Made by a program: the position numbers and the translations under genes
Assembly (NCBI GenBank): GCA_002385675.1
Contig: DGDY01000146.1
Span: 1-15,375, forward strand
Direction: 5' to 3'
Source: Anaerolineales bacterium UBA3940
GTDB lineage: Bacteria > Chloroflexota > Anaerolineae > Aggregatilineales > UBA3940
DNA: 15,375 nucleotides
The notes under the pieces: generated by a model
Seen by the model: the letters and a program-made list of their open reading frames with translations, nothing else
Database searches by the model: none
Told to the model about the DNA's origin: nothing
Shown here: one piece after another, positions 7,509 to 14,375 of the stretch
How the letters are laid out: every line of letters starts with the position of its first letter
Position numbering within the stretch: the stretch's first letter is position 1

Positions 7509-8377
7509 CACAACAGCCCCTCCAGGCCTGTGGAGATTAATAGGACGGCAAGGCCGACCAGCCCCAGGCCGATTGCCAGCGTCGCCAGCCATACGGCGAG
7601 CGGCGAGGAGTCATCCGAGATGTGGACTTCGTCGGCGTAATAGCCGTGCAGCACGTAGCGCGGCGTGATGAACCAGCCCAGCGTCACCCCGCCGATCAGC
7701 CCGCCGAGGTGCGCCCAGTTGTCGATGCCGGGGGCCAGCCCGATAAGCAGGTTGATGGCAATCACCTGCACGATGCTGCGAATGTGCTGGCGGGTGTTCG
7801 CAAGGATGTGCTGGTTGCGGTACAGGAGCGGAATCCACGCGCCGATCAGCCCGAAGAGCGCGCCGCTCGCGCCGACAGAGTTGGCATTGGTCAGCGTAAA
7901 GCTGGCAATCGACGCGGCAAGGCCCGACAGGAAGTACAGCGCGAGGAAGCGCGCACGCCCGTAGGCGCTCTCGATCTGCCGCCCGACGACGTACAGGAAG
8001 TAGCTGTTGAACCCCAGGTGCAGGATGCCGCCGTGCAGGAACAACGGCGTGATCAGCCGCCAGGTCTGCCCGGCCATGATCGCCTGGTTGTTTTTCGCGC
8101 CGAGCAGCGTCAGCAGCCCCACACCCCGGAAGCCGAGGCCCGCAAACGCCGTCAGCGAGTCGGCCAGAAACACCAGCACGTTGATCGCGATAAGCGCATA
8201 GGTGAAGAAAGGCGTCTCGGAGGGCACCAGGACCCGTCGCACTTCGCGGGGTGGGGCTTCGACTACCTCGCTTCCGGCGGGCGGCGGCATCGGGCCGCGC
8301 TCCAGCGGGTGGACCGGCCTGCCCGCCGCTGGCGGGTGGTCGGGAGTCGGTTCTGAAGGATCGGGTTGGTAAGTCAT
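7508..8377 (-). CDS. Rhomboid family intramembrane serine protease
   Basis: The 289-residue protein cleaves membrane proteins within or next to their membrane segments. After a Pro-rich cytoplasmic N terminus of about 50 residues come six or seven hydrophobic spans. Motifs include LHGGILHLGFNSYFL (His115, His120, Asn124), the nucleophile loop VGASGALFG with Ser171, and NWAHLGGLIGG with the catalytic His223, so the Ser-His dyad is complete. A seventh span near 262-282 follows the catalytic core. Start chosen at ATG 8377 with AAGG just upstream. An ATG at 8404 gives nine more residues, but a TATAAT box at 8413-8418 would make that start almost leaderless. Translation is coupled to amrB by the TGATG junction. 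Substrate unknown; surface proteins elsewhere in the window are possible but untested candidates. Confidence 0.93.
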   Translation of the reverse strand: MTYQPDPSEPTPDHPPAAGRPVHPLERGPMPPPAGSEVVEAPPREVRRVLVPSETPFFTYALIAINVLVFLADSLTAFAGLGFRGVGLLTLLGAKNNQAIMAGQTWRLITPLFLHGGILHLGFNSYFLYVVGRQIESAYGRARFLALYFLSGLAASIASFTLTNANSVGASGALFGLIGAWIPLLYRNQHILANTRQHIRSIVQVIAINLLIGLAPGIDNWAHLGGLIGGVTLGWFITPRYVLHGYYADEVHISDDSSPLAVWLATLAIGLGLVGLAVLLISTGLEGLL

Positions 8378-8412
8378 AGACCTTGCCGTATGATCTGAGT
8401 GCATGTACCGAG

Positions 8413-8420
8413 ATTATACT
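8413..8420. promoter_or_regulatory. Overlapping divergent -10 boxes
   Basis: The plus strand reads TATACT at 8415-8420, about 23 bases before the zinc ribbon gene start. The minus strand reads a perfect TATAAT at 8418-8413, placed for the rhomboid gene with a leader of about 30 bases. The two boxes share four bases, so polymerase binding in one direction would exclude the other. No convincing -35 element is visible on either side. Confidence 0.4.
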
Positions 8421-8442
8421 CCGCTGGAGAGGAGGGCACACC

Positions 8443-8808
8443 GTGCCGGAGTATGATTTTCGCTGCAAAGCCTGCGGGCACACCTTCAGCGTGATGAGCG
8501 CCGTCGAAGCGATCGATGAGCTGGAGCCGGTCTGTCCGCAGTGCGACGCAACGGACATCAGCCGCCTGATCCGGCGCGTCGGCATTGTTACGAGTGAAGA
8601 CACCCGTATCGAGCGGTTAATGGACCCCTCACGCATGGCCGCACTGGACGAGGGCGACCCCCGTGCGATGGGCAGGTTCATGCGGGAGATGGCGAACGAG
8701 CTGGGTGAGGATGCCGGGCCGGAGATACACGAGGTGATCGACCGGCTGGAAGCGGGCGAAAGCCCTGAGTCTATCGACCAGTCGCTGGGTGGAGACGAGA
8801 CGCTGTAA
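8443..8808 (+). CDS. FmdB family zinc ribbon protein
   Basis: Start chosen at GTG 8443: AGGAGGG lies about 7 bases upstream and the protein then begins MPEYDFRC, the standard opening of this family. An upstream ATG at 8383 would overlap the promoter region and lacks the signal. The product is 121 residues. Cys8/Cys11 and Cys31/Cys34 form a CxxC-CxxC zinc ribbon within the first 40 residues. The rest is an acidic helical tail (MDPSRMAALDEGDP... and EVIDRLEAGESPE) typical of the longer members. FmdB was first described as a putative regulator of formamidase and amide-use genes, but most members have no known function. It is alone in its transcription unit, ending at an intrinsic terminator at 8830-8854. 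Confidence 0.9.
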   Translation: MPEYDFRCKACGHTFSVMSAVEAIDELEPVCPQCDATDISRLIRRVGIVTSEDTRIERLMDPSRMAALDEGDPRAMGRFMREMANELGEDAGPEIHEVIDRLEAGESPESIDQSLGGDETL

Positions 8809-8829
8809 CCTTCGCCGTGAATGGGCTTC

Positions 8830-8854
8830 GCCGCGAATAAACTTCGCGGCTTTT
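8830..8854 (+). terminator. Intrinsic terminator of the zinc ribbon gene
   Basis: GCCGCGAA (8830-8837) and TTCGCGGC (8843-8850) form a perfect 8-bp stem with a 5-base TAAAC loop, followed directly by TTTT. It is 22 bases after the stop. A partial direct repeat of the left side, TTCGCCGTGAAT, occurs just upstream from 8812. Confidence 0.75.
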
Positions 8855-8883
8855 GTAGGGGCAGGTCTCAGACCTGCCCCTAC
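8855..8883. repeat. Interspersed palindromic repeat, copy 2
   Basis: GTAGGGGCAGGTCT (8855-8868) and AGACCTGCCCCTAC (8870-8883) are perfect 14-base inverted arms around a single C. It directly abuts the terminator T-run and matches 25 of 30 bases of the copy at 6477. Both copies lie between the 3' ends of convergent genes. Confidence 0.8.
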
Positions 8884-8928
8884 CGTCCCTGCCAAGGGCG
8901 GGCGGGGAATCGCCGGGGCAGGGGCCTC

Positions 8929-9561
8929 CTACCGGGCCTGGCGCTCGGCGAGGCGTTCCATCACAATTGCGCGGATGCGATCCTGAATCGTCTCCACATC
9001 GAGGCGCGCATCGACCACGACCCAGCGCGCCGGTTCCGCCTCGACCAGCTTGAAGTACCCCGCGCGAACCCGCTCGTGGAACTCCAGCGTGGCGGCGTCG
9101 AGCCGGTTCCACTCGGCCTGCTCGTCCGCAAGACGGCGGCGCAGCCCGGTCTGCGGGTCGATGTCGAGGTAGAGCGTCAGGTCGGGGCGCAGGCCGCCAG
9201 TGGCGATGTCAGTGACGCGCCGCAGCATGTCGAGGTCCAGCCCGCGACCGTAGCCCTGGTACGCGTACGTGCTGTCGTAGAAGCGGTCAGCCAGCACAAG
9301 GTCGCCCCGTGCCAGCGCCGGGCGGATGACCTGCGCGACAAGCTGGGCGCGCGAGGCGGCGTACAGCAGCATCTCGGCGTGCGGCACCATCTCCTGATTG
9401 GCCGGGTTATGCAGCACCTGGCGGATCTGCTCGCCGATGGGGGTGCCGCCCGGCTCGCGCGTGTGCAGCACACGATAACCCTGCTGGGCGAGGTACGTCT
9501 CCAGCAGGGTTATTTGCGTTGTTTTGCCGCAGCCGTCAGGACCTTCGAACGTGATGAACAT
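8929..9561 (-). CDS. tmk: Thymidylate kinase (dTMP kinase)
   Basis: The enzyme phosphorylates dTMP to dTDP with ATP in the pathway to dTTP, in the cytoplasm. At 210 residues it has normal family length. The P-loop is GPDGCGKTT at residues 7-15, followed by the substrate-side REPGGTPIGEQIR and the DRFYDSTYAYQGYGRG motif that contacts dTMP. A LID-like region with several arginines (GLRRRLADEQAEWNR) follows the LDIDPQTG segment. The gene starts 14 bases after the stop of the R3H ATPase gene, with AGGCGG upstream, so the two are very probably one transcript. All catalytic motifs look intact and this is likely the sole essential tmk copy. Confidence 0.97.
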   Translation of the reverse strand: MFITFEGPDGCGKTTQITLLETYLAQQGYRVLHTREPGGTPIGEQIRQVLHNPANQEMVPHAEMLLYAASRAQLVAQVIRPALARGDLVLADRFYDSTYAYQGYGRGLDLDMLRRVTDIATGGLRPDLTLYLDIDPQTGLRRRLADEQAEWNRLDAATLEFHERVRAGYFKLVEAEPARWVVVDARLDVETIQDRIRAIVMERLAERQAR

Positions 9562-9575
9562 GTCTGCCGCCTGGC

Positions 9576-11216
9576 CTAGCCGCGGTAGACGCGCACGTGG
9601 CGGTACGGCTCTTTACCATAGCTCGTCGAGTTCAGGTTGGCCTGGCGGATCATCTCATGCTGATGGCGGCGGATGTGCCCCTTCTGCGGGGAGAGATTGA
9701 CCGCATCGGACTCGCCGAGCAGCACGTCGCGGATGGCCTCCTGCGTCTCGCGCAGAGCTTGCTGCAGCGGGCTGTTCTCGTCATCCTCCTCCATGTCGAA
9801 GTAGTCCTGGATGAAGTCCTCAATCTGGTTGACAGTGTTCGACCGCAGCACATAGATCGGCAGGCCGCGCTGCTCGGCATCCGAGATGATGCGCGGGCGG
9901 CGGCGGTAGAAGTTCTTGAGCGTGAGCAGCACATCCGCCTGGTCGATCTCGTCGACGATCTCGACCGGCGCGTGGTACTGCTCCGCCGCCTCGATGAGGC
10001 GGTTGCGCGCGATGCCGTACGGGAAGATGCTCACCGTGCGGCGCTGCGCGGCTGGGCCGGGCGCAGCCGCGGGTGTCGACGGTGGGATGATCTGGCGCGT
10101 GACGCCGTTCCTCTGCGGCTCGCCGCGCGTACGGCTGGGGCGGAACCCCTGCGAGGCGAACGGTTGCTGCCGCTGCTCGCGGCCTTTCCTGCCACCCTTG
10201 CCGTATACCGGGACGGGTGGCGGCGTCTCCACGATGACCTTGCCATCCTCCCCGCGGCGGCGGATCTCCGGCTGAGGCTCCAGCCCGCGCAGCAGCGAGT
10301 CAACCGCGACGGCCACGTCGGGGTGGATGTACAGCGTATCGCGCGAGGCGATCTCGATCAGCATGTTGAACGTCGGGGCCTGGCGGCGCTCCAGCACGGT
10401 CTTCTGCGTGCCGCGCCGGCGGGCCTCCTCGTCGGAGAGCGTTACGCTCTCGATGCCGCCGACAAGGTCGGAGAGCGTCGGGTTCATCAGCAGGTTATCG
10501 AGCGTGATGCCGTGCGCCGTGCCGATGAGTTGCACGCCGCGCTCGTTGATGGTGCGTGCGGCCAACGCCTCAAGCTCCCGCCCGATCTCGTCGATGACGA
10601 TGACCTCGGGGTTGTGGTTCTCGACCGCCTCGATCATCACCTCGTGCTGGAGGCTGGGCGTCGGCACCTGCATCCGGCGCGCCTTGCCGACCGCCGGGTG
10701 CGGTATATCGCCGTCGCCGCCGATCTCGTTCGAGGTGTCCACAATCACCACGCGCTTGGTTTCGGCGAGCACGCGTGCCGCCTCGCGCAGCATCGTCGTC
10801 TTGCCGACGCCGGGCCGGCCCAGGAACAGGATGCTGTTGCCGGAGGCAATCACGTCGTCGATGATGTCAATGGTGCCGAAGACGGCGCGGCCCACACGGC
10901 ACGTCAGCCCGACGACCCCGCCCTTGCGGTTGCGGATCGCCGAGATGCGGTGCAGCGTGCCGTCGATGCCCGCACGGTTGTCGGCGTCAAACTCCCCGAT
11001 CTGCGTGACCACCGTATCAATGTCTTCCTGCGTGACCAGGCGCTCAAGCAGCACCACCTCACCGTCGGTGTAGCGGGCGGTGGGCACGCGCCCGAGGTCC
11101 AGGATGACCTCGACAAGGTCATCATTGCGCCCGATCTTCATGATGACCTCGGCGATCTCCGCGGGGAGTACGTTCATCAGGCTAAACAGATCGTCAGTTA
11201 TTTGCTGTTGCTTCAT
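9576..11216 (-). CDS. AAA family ATPase with C-terminal R3H domain (SpoIIIAA/Ycf45-like)
   Basis: The 546-residue protein has a helical N-terminal domain (1-125) and a RecA/AAA-type ATPase core: P-loop GRPGVGKTT at 133-141, Walker B VIVIDEIG at 205-212 and a GTAHG sensor motif at 232-236, resembling the SpoIIIAA and plastid Ycf45 group. From about 325 to 400 it is Pro/Arg/Gly-rich and probably disordered. A second folded region begins SIFPYGIARNRLIEAAEQY and includes DVLLTLKNFYRRRP. The last 45 residues carry an R3H single-stranded nucleic-acid-binding motif (RRHQHEMIRQANLNS and YRHVRVYR). The start ATG has AGGG five bases upstream; a start at residue 14 lacks a ribosome site. Nucleic-acid handling is likely but the substrate is unknown. 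It is followed by tmk and preceded by the GNAT-like gene 47 bases away. Confidence 0.9.
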   Translation of the reverse strand: MKQQQITDDLFSLMNVLPAEIAEVIMKIGRNDDLVEVILDLGRVPTARYTDGEVVLLERLVTQEDIDTVVTQIGEFDADNRAGIDGTLHRISAIRNRKGGVVGLTCRVGRAVFGTIDIIDDVIASGNSILFLGRPGVGKTTMLREAARVLAETKRVVIVDTSNEIGGDGDIPHPAVGKARRMQVPTPSLQHEVMIEAVENHNPEVIVIDEIGRELEALAARTINERGVQLIGTAHGITLDNLLMNPTLSDLVGGIESVTLSDEEARRRGTQKTVLERRQAPTFNMLIEIASRDTLYIHPDVAVAVDSLLRGLEPQPEIRRRGEDGKVIVETPPPVPVYGKGGRKGREQRQQPFASQGFRPSRTRGEPQRNGVTRQIIPPSTPAAAPGPAAQRRTVSIFPYGIARNRLIEAAEQYHAPVEIVDEIDQADVLLTLKNFYRRRPRIISDAEQRGLPIYVLRSNTVNQIEDFIQDYFDMEEDDENSPLQQALRETQEAIRDVLLGESDAVNLSPQKGHIRRHQHEMIRQANLNSTSYGKEPYRHVRVYRG

Positions 11217-11263
11217 ACCTACCCTATTTTGTAACTACCAATGACCATATAAGAAGCACCCTC

Positions 11264-12190
11264 TCAGTATCCGGGTGGCGTATCCACGATGGAAGTCGGG
11301 AGCGGGATGCCTCCTTCAACTCGCTCGCTGGCGTCGTTTGTGCGCGGCTGGACGCGTACCGCCGTCTGCCGGTACATCGCCGCCTGCGTTGCCACCGGCT
11401 GGAACCCGGCGGCGGCCAGCGCCGAGCCGGGGCAGCCCATGTAGTCGCGGACGCGGCAGTACACGGTACGCCGCTCGGCGTCGACGGTTGCCAGCGCCGC
11501 CTGAACGAGTTGGTACGGGCTGGTTTCCGCCTGCGGCGAGATGTATATCTCGATCAGGTCGGCGTGCGGCCCTTCGTGGACGATCACCATCCCGGCTGCG
11601 CCGCGCCGCTCCGGCAGGATGTAATGGTTGTCGGATGCCGCCAGCGGCGGCTCGACATGCTTGATCAGACCGGGGACAAGCGACCCGTACAGACTCAGCA
11701 GACCATTCCCTGTCGGGGTAGCTACGGGGTGCAGGTGTGCGGGGGGTGGCTCTACCGGGCACGGAGGGCGAACCCACAGCTCCTGCCGCGTATAGGTGGC
11801 GAAGCCTGCGCGCCGCAGCACGGTGAACTCCGGCGCGTTGACGCCAACCTCGGCGATGAGCGTGACAACGCCCCGCTGCCCGGCCATCACGATCAGCCCT
11901 TCCAGCAATTCGAGCCACAGCGCCGCGTCGCCGCCATCCTCAAGCGCAGGGGCGACGTTGGCCAGGCGCGCGTGATGGTCGCTCTCCAGATAGTGGAGCT
12001 GGCCGAACACGCTGCCGCTCGACCTGCGCAGGATGTAAGCCTGCATTCTGCCCATGCTGGTCATGAGCGCATGGCGCAGGGCATCTTCGCCGACCGTCAG
12101 GCTGAGCTGGGCGTCAAAGTTGACGCCTAGCCCGGCCACCCGGTAAACGAAGGGCAAATCATGTATCCGCAGGGGCCGGATCTCAGTCAC
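11264..12190 (-). CDS. Double GNAT-like acetyltransferase-fold protein
   Basis: Start chosen at GTG 12190, giving VTEIRPLRIHDLP, a typical first strand and helix of a GNAT domain, with AGGA 8 bases upstream. A reading from 12571 would add 127 Arg-rich residues across the promoter region and is unlikely. The 308-residue product has two GNAT-like units: about 1-150, ending VLRRAGFATYTRQELWV, and about 175-295, ending ALAAAGFQPVATQAAMYR; both have the strand-helix-strand close of the fold. The acetyl-CoA pyrophosphate-binding motif (Q/RxxGxG/A) is not recognisable in either unit, so one or both may be inactive or bind another ligand. It may be co-transcribed with the R3H ATPase gene. Fold call moderately sure; substrate unknown. 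Confidence 0.7.
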   Translation of the reverse strand: MTEIRPLRIHDLPFVYRVAGLGVNFDAQLSLTVGEDALRHALMTSMGRMQAYILRRSSGSVFGQLHYLESDHHARLANVAPALEDGGDAALWLELLEGLIVMAGQRGVVTLIAEVGVNAPEFTVLRRAGFATYTRQELWVRPPCPVEPPPAHLHPVATPTGNGLLSLYGSLVPGLIKHVEPPLAASDNHYILPERRGAAGMVIVHEGPHADLIEIYISPQAETSPYQLVQAALATVDAERRTVYCRVRDYMGCPGSALAAAGFQPVATQAAMYRQTAVRVQPRTNDASERVEGGIPLPTSIVDTPPGY

Positions 12191-12306
12191 GAAAGGCGTC
12201 CTACTCGAGATCGGATGATCCCCTCCGACTTCTGCATAAACGCGATTCTCCGTTAATGTGCGCGCGCCGAGGGTTTTCCCCCGGCGACGCCGATCTTCCC
12301 TATTCA

Positions 12307-12334
12307 ATTGTAGCATACCTGTTTGCCGCTGCAA
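12307..12334 (-). promoter_or_regulatory. Candidate extended -10 promoter for the GNAT-R3H-tmk unit
   Basis: On the minus strand, TTGCAG (12334-12329), a 16-base spacer and TACAAT (12312-12307), preceded by TG one base away, fit a sigma-70 extended -10 promoter. Predicted transcription would begin near 12300, leaving a leader of about 110 bases before GTG 12190. This agrees with the shorter start chosen for that gene. Confidence 0.45.
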
Positions 12335-12336
12335 AC
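12321..12336. promoter_or_regulatory. Operator-like inverted repeat in a divergent promoter region
   Basis: GTTTGC-CGCT-GCAAAC is a perfect 6-bp inverted repeat with a 4-base centre. It covers the -35 of the minus-strand promoter and lies about 35 bases upstream of the plus-strand promoter. Geometry suits a dimeric regulator; no regulator gene is nearby. Confidence 0.3.
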
Positions 12337-12370
12337 GTCGCCGCTCCTGTGACGCTTGCCCTACGATCCT

Positions 12371-12398
12371 TTGCAACCCGCGAATCGCAGAGTACAAT
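12371..12398 (+). promoter_or_regulatory. Sigma-70-like promoter of the surface protein-sortase pair
   Basis: TTGCAA (12371-12376), a 16-base spacer and TACAAT (12393-12398) match the -35 at four and the -10 at five of six positions. Transcription from about 12405 gives a leader of about 70 bases to the ATG at 12477, which has GGGGAGGA 6 bases upstream. Confidence 0.55.
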
Positions 12399-12476
12399 CG
12401 GTCGTGTGGGTCCGCCCGTCTAGCGGAACGCATGAGAACACTGCAGCCCTGTACGACGGGGCGGGGAGGAATAGTG

Positions 12477-13058
12477 ATGAAACGCACTTCGGTGAAACGG
12501 CTTGGCCTGCTGGTGATGCTGGCTCTGGTTGCGGCGCTGGTTACCGCCGTGCCTGTGCTGGCGCAATCCACCGGGACTGTCTCTGGCGTCGTCTACTCGG
12601 ACACGAACGGCAACGGCGTGCGCGAGGCGGGCGAGAACGGCGTGCAGGGCGTCCAGCTAACCATCTCTGGCGCGACGAGCCAGACGGTCACCACGGCTGC
12701 GGACGGCAGCTTCAGCGTGTCCCTCGCCCCCGGGACCTACACCGTCGAGGTGACGCTCGTGCCAGCCGGGTTCTTCCCGATTGAAAATGGCAGCTCGCAG
12801 GTCACCGTGAACGCCGGTGGGTCGGTCAGCAATATTGAGTTCTCCATCGTGCCGCGCCCCAGCGCACAGGCCGGGACGACGAGCACGCAGGGAACGACAC
12901 AGACGACCGACCAGACCACAAACACCGCCGGTGAGGTGCTCCCGGCGTCGGGCGGCATTGTCTCCGGCCCGGTGATCGTCGGTGGGCTGGCGCTCGTGCT
13001 GGTGCTTGGCATCGGGCTGGTGATCGCCGGCCAGCGCCGCAGCAGGGGCGACAGCTAG
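12477..13058 (+). CDS. Secreted SdrD B-like domain protein with LPASG sorting signal
   Basis: The start ATG has a strong GGGGAGGA site; a GTG lies directly before it. The 193-residue product begins with a signal peptide (KR-rich n-region, hydrophobic 9-24, cleavage likely after VLA at 29). Residues about 33-125 form one SdrD-B/Cna-B-like beta-sandwich: VSGVVYSDTNGNGVREAGE (calcium-type DxNxN motif), GVQGVQLTISG, then FSVSLAPGTYTVEV. A Thr/Gln/Ser linker of about 25 residues follows. LPASG sits at 155-159, then a hydrophobic segment and the tail RRSRGDS. LPASG differs from canonical LPXTG by Ser for Thr. The sortase gene begins 12 bases after the stop, making this its probable dedicated substrate, anchored at the cell surface. 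With a single B domain it resembles a short stalk or tip protein rather than a large adhesin. Confidence 0.88.
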   Translation: MKRTSVKRLGLLVMLALVAALVTAVPVLAQSTGTVSGVVYSDTNGNGVREAGENGVQGVQLTISGATSQTVTTAADGSFSVSLAPGTYTVEVTLVPAGFFPIENGSSQVTVNAGGSVSNIEFSIVPRPSAQAGTTSTQGTTQTTDQTTNTAGEVLPASGGIVSGPVIVGGLALVLVLGIGLVIAGQRRSRGDS

Positions 13059-13070
13059 CCGCTGACTCGT

Positions 13071-13940
13071 ATGCCGGCTAATCGATTACCCGACGGCGCC
13101 GCCTCTGCACCACCGCACAGGCGGCGTCTCAACTTAACGACCGCTGCCGGTGCGCTGCTGATCATCATTGCGGCGACCGGCCTGCTCACGTACGCAGCGC
13201 TCTCCCTGCCGACACGGCTTGCCGCCGCCAGCGGCCCGCCGCAGGCGTTCCGCGAGGCAGCCACCGCTCAGGCCGCCTCGCTGGCTGCGCAGGAGGCCGT
13301 CGCGGTAACTCCGGCACAGGGGGGCGGCGAGTCGCCGGGGGCGGGCCAGCCTGGGCCGCCCGCCGGGGAAGACCCTCTGCCCCCCGAAACACCCTCGGGG
13401 CCAACGCCGACCCTGCACATTGCGAGGCCCTCCGCGACTGATACACCCACGCCGGAGCCTGCTGGCGGGTTCTCCGGGCTGCCGGACTGGGCCAACGAGC
13501 GCTACTGGCTGAGCATCCCCCGCATCGGGCTTGAAGCGCCTGTCCTTGCGTTCGCCCCCCGCGTGCGAGACGTGGACGGCGTGCCGGTCGAACGCCTGCC
13601 CGTGCCGAACTTCTATGCCGTCGGCTGGGACGAAACCTCCGCCGAGCCGGGGTTTGCGGGCAACACCATCATGGCGGGGCACAACAACCTGTTCGGTGCG
13701 GTGTTCGGCGGGCTGACCGAGCTTCAGGTGGGCGACGAGATCGCCGTCTGGAGCGAGTACGGTGTGTTCTCCTACCGCGTCCAGCAGACGCTGCTGCTCG
13801 AAGAGGAGGGCCAGCCGCTTGAGGTGCGGCTGCAGAACGCCCAGTGGCTCAACGATACCCCCGACGACCGCCTCACGCTGATCACCTGCTGGCCCCGTGA
13901 GAGCTATACCCACCGCCTGATCATTGTCGCCACGCGCTGA
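13071..13940 (+). CDS. Sortase (LPXTG-site transpeptidase)
   Basis: The 289-residue membrane-anchored cysteine transpeptidase has one N-terminal membrane span (about 23-46), a long Ala/Pro/Gly/Thr-rich external linker (about 50-135) and a sortase catalytic domain from about 143. Catalytic residues are visible: His204 in NTIMAGHNN, Cys273 in LTLITCWP and Arg282 in THRLIIVATR. The linker of roughly 90 residues is unusually long and would place the active site well away from the membrane. I cannot assign the sortase class from motifs alone. The ribosome site is weak, which suits translation coupled to the upstream substrate gene 12 bases away. The expected reaction is cleavage after Thr or Ser of the sorting signal and transfer of the protein to an amine acceptor. 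The acceptor is uncertain, since many Chloroflexota have atypical envelopes. Confidence 0.93.
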   Translation: MPANRLPDGAASAPPHRRRLNLTTAAGALLIIIAATGLLTYAALSLPTRLAAASGPPQAFREAATAQAASLAAQEAVAVTPAQGGGESPGAGQPGPPAGEDPLPPETPSGPTPTLHIARPSATDTPTPEPAGGFSGLPDWANERYWLSIPRIGLEAPVLAFAPRVRDVDGVPVERLPVPNFYAVGWDETSAEPGFAGNTIMAGHNNLFGAVFGGLTELQVGDEIAVWSEYGVFSYRVQQTLLLEEEGQPLEVRLQNAQWLNDTPDDRLTLITCWPRESYTHRLIIVATR

Positions 13941-14011
13941 TGCAACCCCTGCGCCCCTCCTGCGTCTAACAGAGTAACGACACCCCACTTCTGGTCTGGA
14001 GGAGCGCCACG

Positions 14012-14233
14012 ATGAAGGCTATCAGCGCGGATATGAGCGTGGAAGAACTGGTCGAAAAGTACCCGCAGGCGGCGGGCTTCCTCGCCGACCGGGGCATTGT
14101 GTGCATCCGGTGCGGGGAGCCGTACTGGGGATCGCTGCGCGAGCTGGCCGAAACGAAGAACCTCGGCGGTCAGATCGACGCCATCGTCGCCGAGCTGACC
14201 GTGTTCCTTGAGGAGCAGGGAGCTTTAGGCTGA
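14012..14233 (+). CDS. DUF1858-type small protein with CxxC (redox disulfide domain)
   Basis: The 73-residue protein opens with the family pattern ISADMSVEELVEKYP and continues GFLADRGIVCIRCGEPYWGSLRELAE. Cys31 and Cys34 form the CxxC seen in the variant described as a hybrid-cluster-protein-associated redox disulfide domain. The remaining residues are helical (IDAIVAELTVFLEEQ). The ATG has GGAGG about 10 bases upstream. It sits 71 bases after the sortase stop with no clear promoter or terminator between, so it may be read through from the sortase unit or have its own weak promoter. No hybrid cluster protein gene is in the window; the partner is unknown. Confidence 0.85.
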   Translation: MKAISADMSVEELVEKYPQAAGFLADRGIVCIRCGEPYWGSLRELAETKNLGGQIDAIVAELTVFLEEQGALG

Positions 14234-14261
14234 ACCGCAGCCCCACCCGACCCCAAAAGTA

Positions 14262-14270
14262 TGATATGAT
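14262..14270 (+). promoter_or_regulatory. Candidate extended -10 promoter
   Basis: TGATATGAT fits the extended -10 form TGnTATAAT with one mismatch in an AT-rich patch of otherwise GC-rich DNA, about 105 bases before the RAM-domain gene. No -35 is recognisable. Confidence 0.3.
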
Positions 14271-14375
14271 AGGTGTAACAGAACATTAAACCACCTCGCA
14301 CGTCTCCACATCTACTCCCGCTCGCCTTTACTCTGCCAGCCTGCTCGGGCCGGCCAGATTGGGAGGTATGAGATT

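Noticed and set aside
8855..8883. CRISPR repeat
   Set aside because: Single palindrome at this site with no spacer-repeat array; the related copy is over 2 kb away.
9597..11234. Open frame of 545 codons on the plus strand, opposite the R3H ATPase gene
   Set aside because: It mirrors the minus-strand gene almost exactly; its product is rich in Arg/His/Asp without any motif, while the minus strand encodes clear Walker and R3H motifs.
11217..11263. Separate promoter for the R3H ATPase gene
   Set aside because: Only weak matches (TTCTTA and TACAAA) are present; the 47-base gap fits co-transcription with the upstream gene better.
12191..12571. N-terminal extension of the GNAT-like gene by 127 residues
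   Set aside because: It is Arg-rich, crosses two promoters and the start of the divergent gene, and the GTG at 12190 has a ribosome site and a typical GNAT opening.
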